Shown here in pieces: positions 24,593-27,300 of a stretch of DNA of 27,300 nucleotides. The notes beneath the pieces were generated by a model that saw nothing but the letters and a program-made list of their open reading frames with translations, ran no database searches and was not told the origin of the DNA. Location of the stretch: contig JAKBAU010000013.1 of the NCBI GenBank assembly GCA_021808875.1, positions 1-27,300 on the forward strand. Direction: 5' to 3'. Made by a program: the position numbers and the translations under genes. How positions within the stretch are numbered: position 1 is the first letter of the stretch; each line of letters starts with the position of its first letter. The DNA comes from Pseudomonadota bacterium (GTDB taxonomy: Bacteria; Pseudomonadota; Alphaproteobacteria; Micropepsales; Micropepsaceae).

Positions 24593-24956
24593 GGCGTCAC
24601 GATCTCCTCTATCTCCATCTATGCTGTTTCTGAAACCGATCAACCCGACCCACGGTCATTGAGGGCATCTTCGGAGCACAGCGCAGATTTTGGTGACCAA
24701 GCTCATCTCTGGTGATCGCGAGATACTGTACGACGCTTCCCATCTGGTTGTCTCCGAATCCCGGCTCCATCGCAATTTTTCGTCGGTTATCGAAACGACG
24801 TTTAGGCAGCTATAAGATGGCGGTACGCCATCACCAACCATCAAGCGGCCGTTCTCACCGCTTTGTGACCATCCATGTGAGCACACGCAAACGACGGCTA
24901 TGGGTCGAGGGCACGCATTCAACCCAGTGACAAACCTCTGATTTGCCCCCCTCGGG
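24593..24956. other. Intergenic stretch upstream of the KAP gene
   Basis: About 360 bases separating the gp43-like stop from the KAP ATG. A 102-aa minus-strand frame (24656-24964) covers most of it but shows no family, overlaps the gp43 stop and has no codon bias; I read it as non-coding or a decayed remnant. A perfect GATGGCG-GTA-CGCCATC hairpin lies at 24826-24842. Confidence 0.4.
24820..24847 (-). promoter_or_regulatory. Candidate promoter with palindromic spacer for the KAP gene
   Basis: On the minus strand TTGGTG (24847-24842) and TTATAG (24825-24820) are separated by 16 bases. Most of that spacer is the perfect inverted repeat GATGGCG-GTA-CGCCATC (24826-24842). A palindrome between -35 and -10 suggests an operator. 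The start of KAP lies about 220 bases downstream, a long leader, so the assignment is tentative. Confidence 0.25.
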
Positions 24957-26351
24957 TCAGGCAACCGTGATCCCGGACGACACCAGTCCAGAGGCCAGCG
25001 CCTGAAAGCTGACCGGACAAAACGCCGGATGGATCGCCCGGGCCTCGGCCGCGATCCCGTCCGACCGGCTCGCGTCGCGATACAGAAACTGTGCGATCAC
25101 CAGCGACGGCAGCGGCGCCTGCAAGCGCACCGTCACGACGCTCGGCAGGCTCGCGCCACGCACTGTCAAATCTTGGGCTACCGCAGAACGCAGGGCCTTC
25201 AGCGCGACATAGGTGGCATCCTCGCCGGCATCGCCAGCGGCCGTAATCTCAGTGTCCAGCACGGCAGCGAGTGACAGCCGCAGCGCGGCGGCATCGTCGT
25301 AGCTGACCGGCTGATACGACGCCGAGGCCCGCGCCAGACTGGCCAGTGCGGCCCGCCGGCAGGCCGCAGCCATCGCATCCCGCATCGTCGCTTTGGCCGA
25401 TCCCACGCCAACCAAACCGTCGGCGTTGTCCGCGAAGGTGAACCCGGCCAGTCCGCTCAGCACTCGAATTTGGTCGGCCGGATCGATGATCCCGGCCCGC
25501 ATCGCCTCCACCAGCGTGGCCAGGGCACCGAGCATGTCGGTGCTGGCCGAATACGTCGCGGCGGCCGTGTTGGAGCCAGCAGCCGCCAAGGCCAGCGCGG
25601 CCCGCTGATTGGCCAGCTGGGCCTGAAGCGAGGCGACGGTCGTGCCGATTGGCAGGCTCACCGACGCCGATCCCGCGCCATACCGGCCATAATTCGTGTT
25701 GGCATCGGGCGGCGGCAGGGCAGCCGCCATGCCGACGATCGCCGTCGGGTTGGCCCCACCGAGCGCGGTCGCGGCGGCGAAGCTGGTCACCACGGAAGCG
25801 CCTTCGCCCGTTACGGCCGGGCCGATGGAAGCGGCCGGGATCGCCACAGCGCCCAGATCGGTCCCGGCCGCCGTCAGCGCGCTATCGGCCGCGGCCAGCA
25901 CGGCGATGGCCGTGGCGATGATCGCCGTGGGAAAGACGGTGCCACCCTGTTCGATGAACTCGAACGCGACTTCTATGACGCGCATCTTGTCGCGATGCAC
26001 AGCGGTCCCCGAGGAAACCAGGGCGACCTTCACCGCGCCGATCGTCGGATGGATCAACAGGCCGGAACCGGCCGTCTCGACCGCGTTGTCGAGCAGAAGC
26101 TGCATGGCCGGCGCCAGATCGCCGATCAGATAACCCGAAAACGAGTATGTCCGCAGCGCTCGGCCCATGTCCTCGGCCCAGCCGCCGTCGCGAAACGGGT
26201 ATTCGTGGATCGCCAACCGCCGGCCCTTCTTGACCTGGGCGGCGATGACCTTGAACGGCACCCCCCGAAATGATGCGGTCTGCAGCAGGCCCATGAATCC
26301 GGCAATGCTGGTTGGCGGCGCGAAGCCAGTGACATTGGTGAACCCGCTCAT
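24957..26351 (-). CDS. Mu gp43-like protein with DNA circularisation N-terminal domain
   Basis: A 464-aa protein of the gp43/DNA_circ_N family. The signature PFKVIAAQVKKGRRLAIHEYPFRDGGWAEDMGR (about 32-64, listed here in parts: FKVIAAQ, GRRLAIHEYPFRD, AEDMGR) occupies the N-terminus. The middle is Ala/Gly-rich, and the C-terminus has the usual SLVIAQFLYRDASRSDGI and final CPVSFQALA. Despite the family name its role in contractile-tailed phages is structural, at the tail tip. Its ATG at 26351 overlaps the tape-measure stop (ATGA). In Mu gp44 comes next; here cargo intervenes. Confidence 0.88.
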   Translation of the reverse strand: MSGFTNVTGFAPPTSIAGFMGLLQTASFRGVPFKVIAAQVKKGRRLAIHEYPFRDGGWAEDMGRALRTYSFSGYLIGDLAPAMQLLLDNAVETAGSGLLIHPTIGAVKVALVSSGTAVHRDKMRVIEVAFEFIEQGGTVFPTAIIATAIAVLAAADSALTAAGTDLGAVAIPAASIGPAVTGEGASVVTSFAAATALGGANPTAIVGMAAALPPPDANTNYGRYGAGSASVSLPIGTTVASLQAQLANQRAALALAAAGSNTAAATYSASTDMLGALATLVEAMRAGIIDPADQIRVLSGLAGFTFADNADGLVGVGSAKATMRDAMAAACRRAALASLARASASYQPVSYDDAAALRLSLAAVLDTEITAAGDAGEDATYVALKALRSAVAQDLTVRGASLPSVVTVRLQAPLPSLVIAQFLYRDASRSDGIAAEARAIHPAFCPVSFQALASGLVSSGITVA

Positions 26352-27300
26352 CGCGCCATCGGCATGCTGGTTTCGATCCGTGGTGCCCCCGCGTTTGCCG
26401 CACCCGAGGTGGTGACATGCGCCGTCGTCCCCGGAGGCGCACCCCGCAACGTCACGTCCACATGGACGTTGCCACTGGGATGCTGCACGAACTGATCCGC
26501 CGCTTGGCCGCGCCGGAACGCCTCGCCCTGGCCGTCCGCCGGCCGTTCAAACCCGGTGAACACCGCCCCGGATTGCCCCGCCGTATTGACCAACCGCAGC
26601 CGGTCCAGGACCGACTTCTCCGGACCATTCAGCTCATCCCAAGCGTACTCGAGTTGCTGCTGTTCGGTCGGCGTATTGGTCCAATACCGCGACCGCATCG
26701 CCGCCAGCCGAGCGGCATGCTCCTGAAACAACCCATAGGACGTGCCGTTGTCACCCGTTCGCGTCGGGTCGAACCCGCTTTCCGCCGCGATGTTCGACAG
26801 GATGCCGGCCGTTTGTTCCTCGGTCAGGCCCTTGCCCCGGAAATAGTCGTGCGTGCGCTGCATCGTCGCCGCGGCAGCGGACGGCGCACGCGGAACGGTA
26901 ATCGCTGGTGCGGCGGTGCCGCCGGCCCAATGGGGCGCGACATGCCGCCAAATCCAGGCAAGCGGGTTGGGATGCGCGCCCTGCCAGTCCTCCCACACCT
27001 TGCCGCCTGCTTTCCGAGCGGCCTCGCGGCCCATGTCGTCACCGCCCGCGCTATCGCCGCTCAGCAGCAGCGGCGACGCCAGAACCGCGCCGGTTCCGGC
27101 CGCCGTGTTCACCGCCCCGAGACCGAGCAGTCGCATCACCCACGCCATTGGCTTCAACAGACCGAGCGCCATGATGCCGGCACCGAGTTCGGCGTAGGAG
27201 TCAGCCAGGTCCTTGTTGTGCTCAATCCAGTGCGACGTGGTGTCCAGCACCTTCATCGCCGTGCCAGACCATTTGTCCACGATGCGATTGCCGGCGCCCT
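26348..27300 (-). CDS. Tape measure protein, C-terminal part, with lysozyme-like domain
   Basis: The frame stays open through the right edge, so the N-terminal part lies outside the window; a GTG at 27280 is probably internal. The visible C-terminal 317 residues include a hydrophobic segment (ELGAGIMALGLLKPMAWVMRLLGLG) and a phage tail lysozyme domain at about 26700-26865: DYFRGKGLTEEQTAGILSNIAAESGF, then SYGLFQEH, with the Glu of AAESGF as probable catalytic acid. The last 40 residues carry a HVDVTLRGAPPGT segment common in tape-measure C-termini. It sets tail length and the lysozyme domain would open peptidoglycan during infection. The ATGA overlap with the gp43-like gene supports operon membership. 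Confidence 0.82.
   Translation of the reverse strand, partial: GAGNRIVDKWSGTAMKVLDTTSHWIEHNKDLADSYAELGAGIMALGLLKPMAWVMRLLGLGAVNTAAGTGAVLASPLLLSGDSAGGDDMGREAARKAGGKVWEDWQGAHPNPLAWIWRHVAPHWAGGTAAPAITVPRAPSAAAATMQRTHDYFRGKGLTEEQTAGILSNIAAESGFDPTRTGDNGTSYGLFQEHAARLAAMRSRYWTNTPTEQQQLEYAWDELNGPEKSVLDRLRLVNTAGQSGAVFTGFERPADGQGEAFRRGQAADQFVQHPSGNVHVDVTLRGAPPGTTAHVTTSGAANAGAPRIETSMPMAR

Larger units (their letters stand above)
1..27300. mobile_element. Mu-tailed temperate phage / prophage segment with partition genes
   Basis: Nearly all of the window belongs to one mobile element. It has an integrase and repressor module at the left, replication and partition genes, an 11-kb defence-like cargo operon, and a Mu-type tail module on the minus strand. 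Neither end of the element is visible: the integrase runs off the left edge and the tape-measure gene off the right. No attachment site or tRNA was seen. The tail gene order matches Mu gp43 to gp48, while the lysogeny and partition genes are not Mu-like, so this is a mosaic. Whether it is integrated or an extrachromosomal phage-plasmid cannot be decided from this sequence. Confidence 0.8.

Noticed and set aside
24656..24964. A 102-codon minus-strand frame before KAP
   Set aside because: It overlaps the gp43-like stop, has no family or codon bias and no clear ribosome-binding site; kept as a possible remnant only.
25470..26273. A 267-codon plus-strand frame
   Set aside because: It is antisense to the well-supported gp43-like gene and is Arg/Gly-rich low-complexity.

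Overview
The window is a high-GC segment of a temperate, Mu-type contractile-tailed phage (or prophage). The host is most likely an alphaproteobacterium, possibly of the Rhodospirillales/Acetobacteraceae. That placement is an inference from base composition and from the integrase, ParA and tail families; no rRNA or other marker gene is present. No tRNA, rRNA, IS element or CRISPR array was seen.

Layout. (1) 1-2.5 kb, lysogeny switch: a tyrosine integrase running off the left edge, a small HTH protein overlapping its start, an unknown ORF, an XRE repressor, and a divergent Cro-like protein. (2) 2.5-6.15 kb, plasmid-like replication and partition: very small ORFs linked by start/stop overlaps lead into a 554-aa putative replication initiator. 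Its gene contains a dense set of CCAAATTTT-type repeats around a hairpin, which looks like an origin. A palindromic operator/centromere-like site, a ParF-type ParA and a ribbon-helix-helix partner follow. (3) 6.27-17.29 kb, a single tightly coupled plus-strand cargo operon: MerR/excisionase-type HTH regulator, SNF2/RapA-like helicase, AIPR protein with a candidate PD-(D/E)xK-like N-terminus, type III methyltransferase (Mod), RhuM, type III restriction subunit (Res), and an unrecognised 252-aa protein. (4) 17.29-27.3 kb, minus strand, the late tail operon in Mu order: tape measure with lysozyme domain (partial), gp43-like, gp44-like, gp45-like spike, gp46-like, gp47-like, gp48-like and a glycine-rich tail tip/fibre. 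A lower-GC KAP-family P-loop NTPase interrupts it between gp43 and gp44.

How it fits together. Integrase and repressor point to lysogeny; ParA/RHH and the candidate origin point to possible plasmid maintenance, so the element may be an integrating phage-plasmid. The restriction-modification-like operon and the KAP NTPase look like cargo that protects the host, and so the prophage, against other phages or plasmids. The most interesting signals are the expanded type III system (SNF2 + AIPR + Mod + RhuM + Res + unknown), the iteron-like cluster inside the replication gene, and a second copy of the parA-proximal palindrome 17 kb away beside the tail genes.
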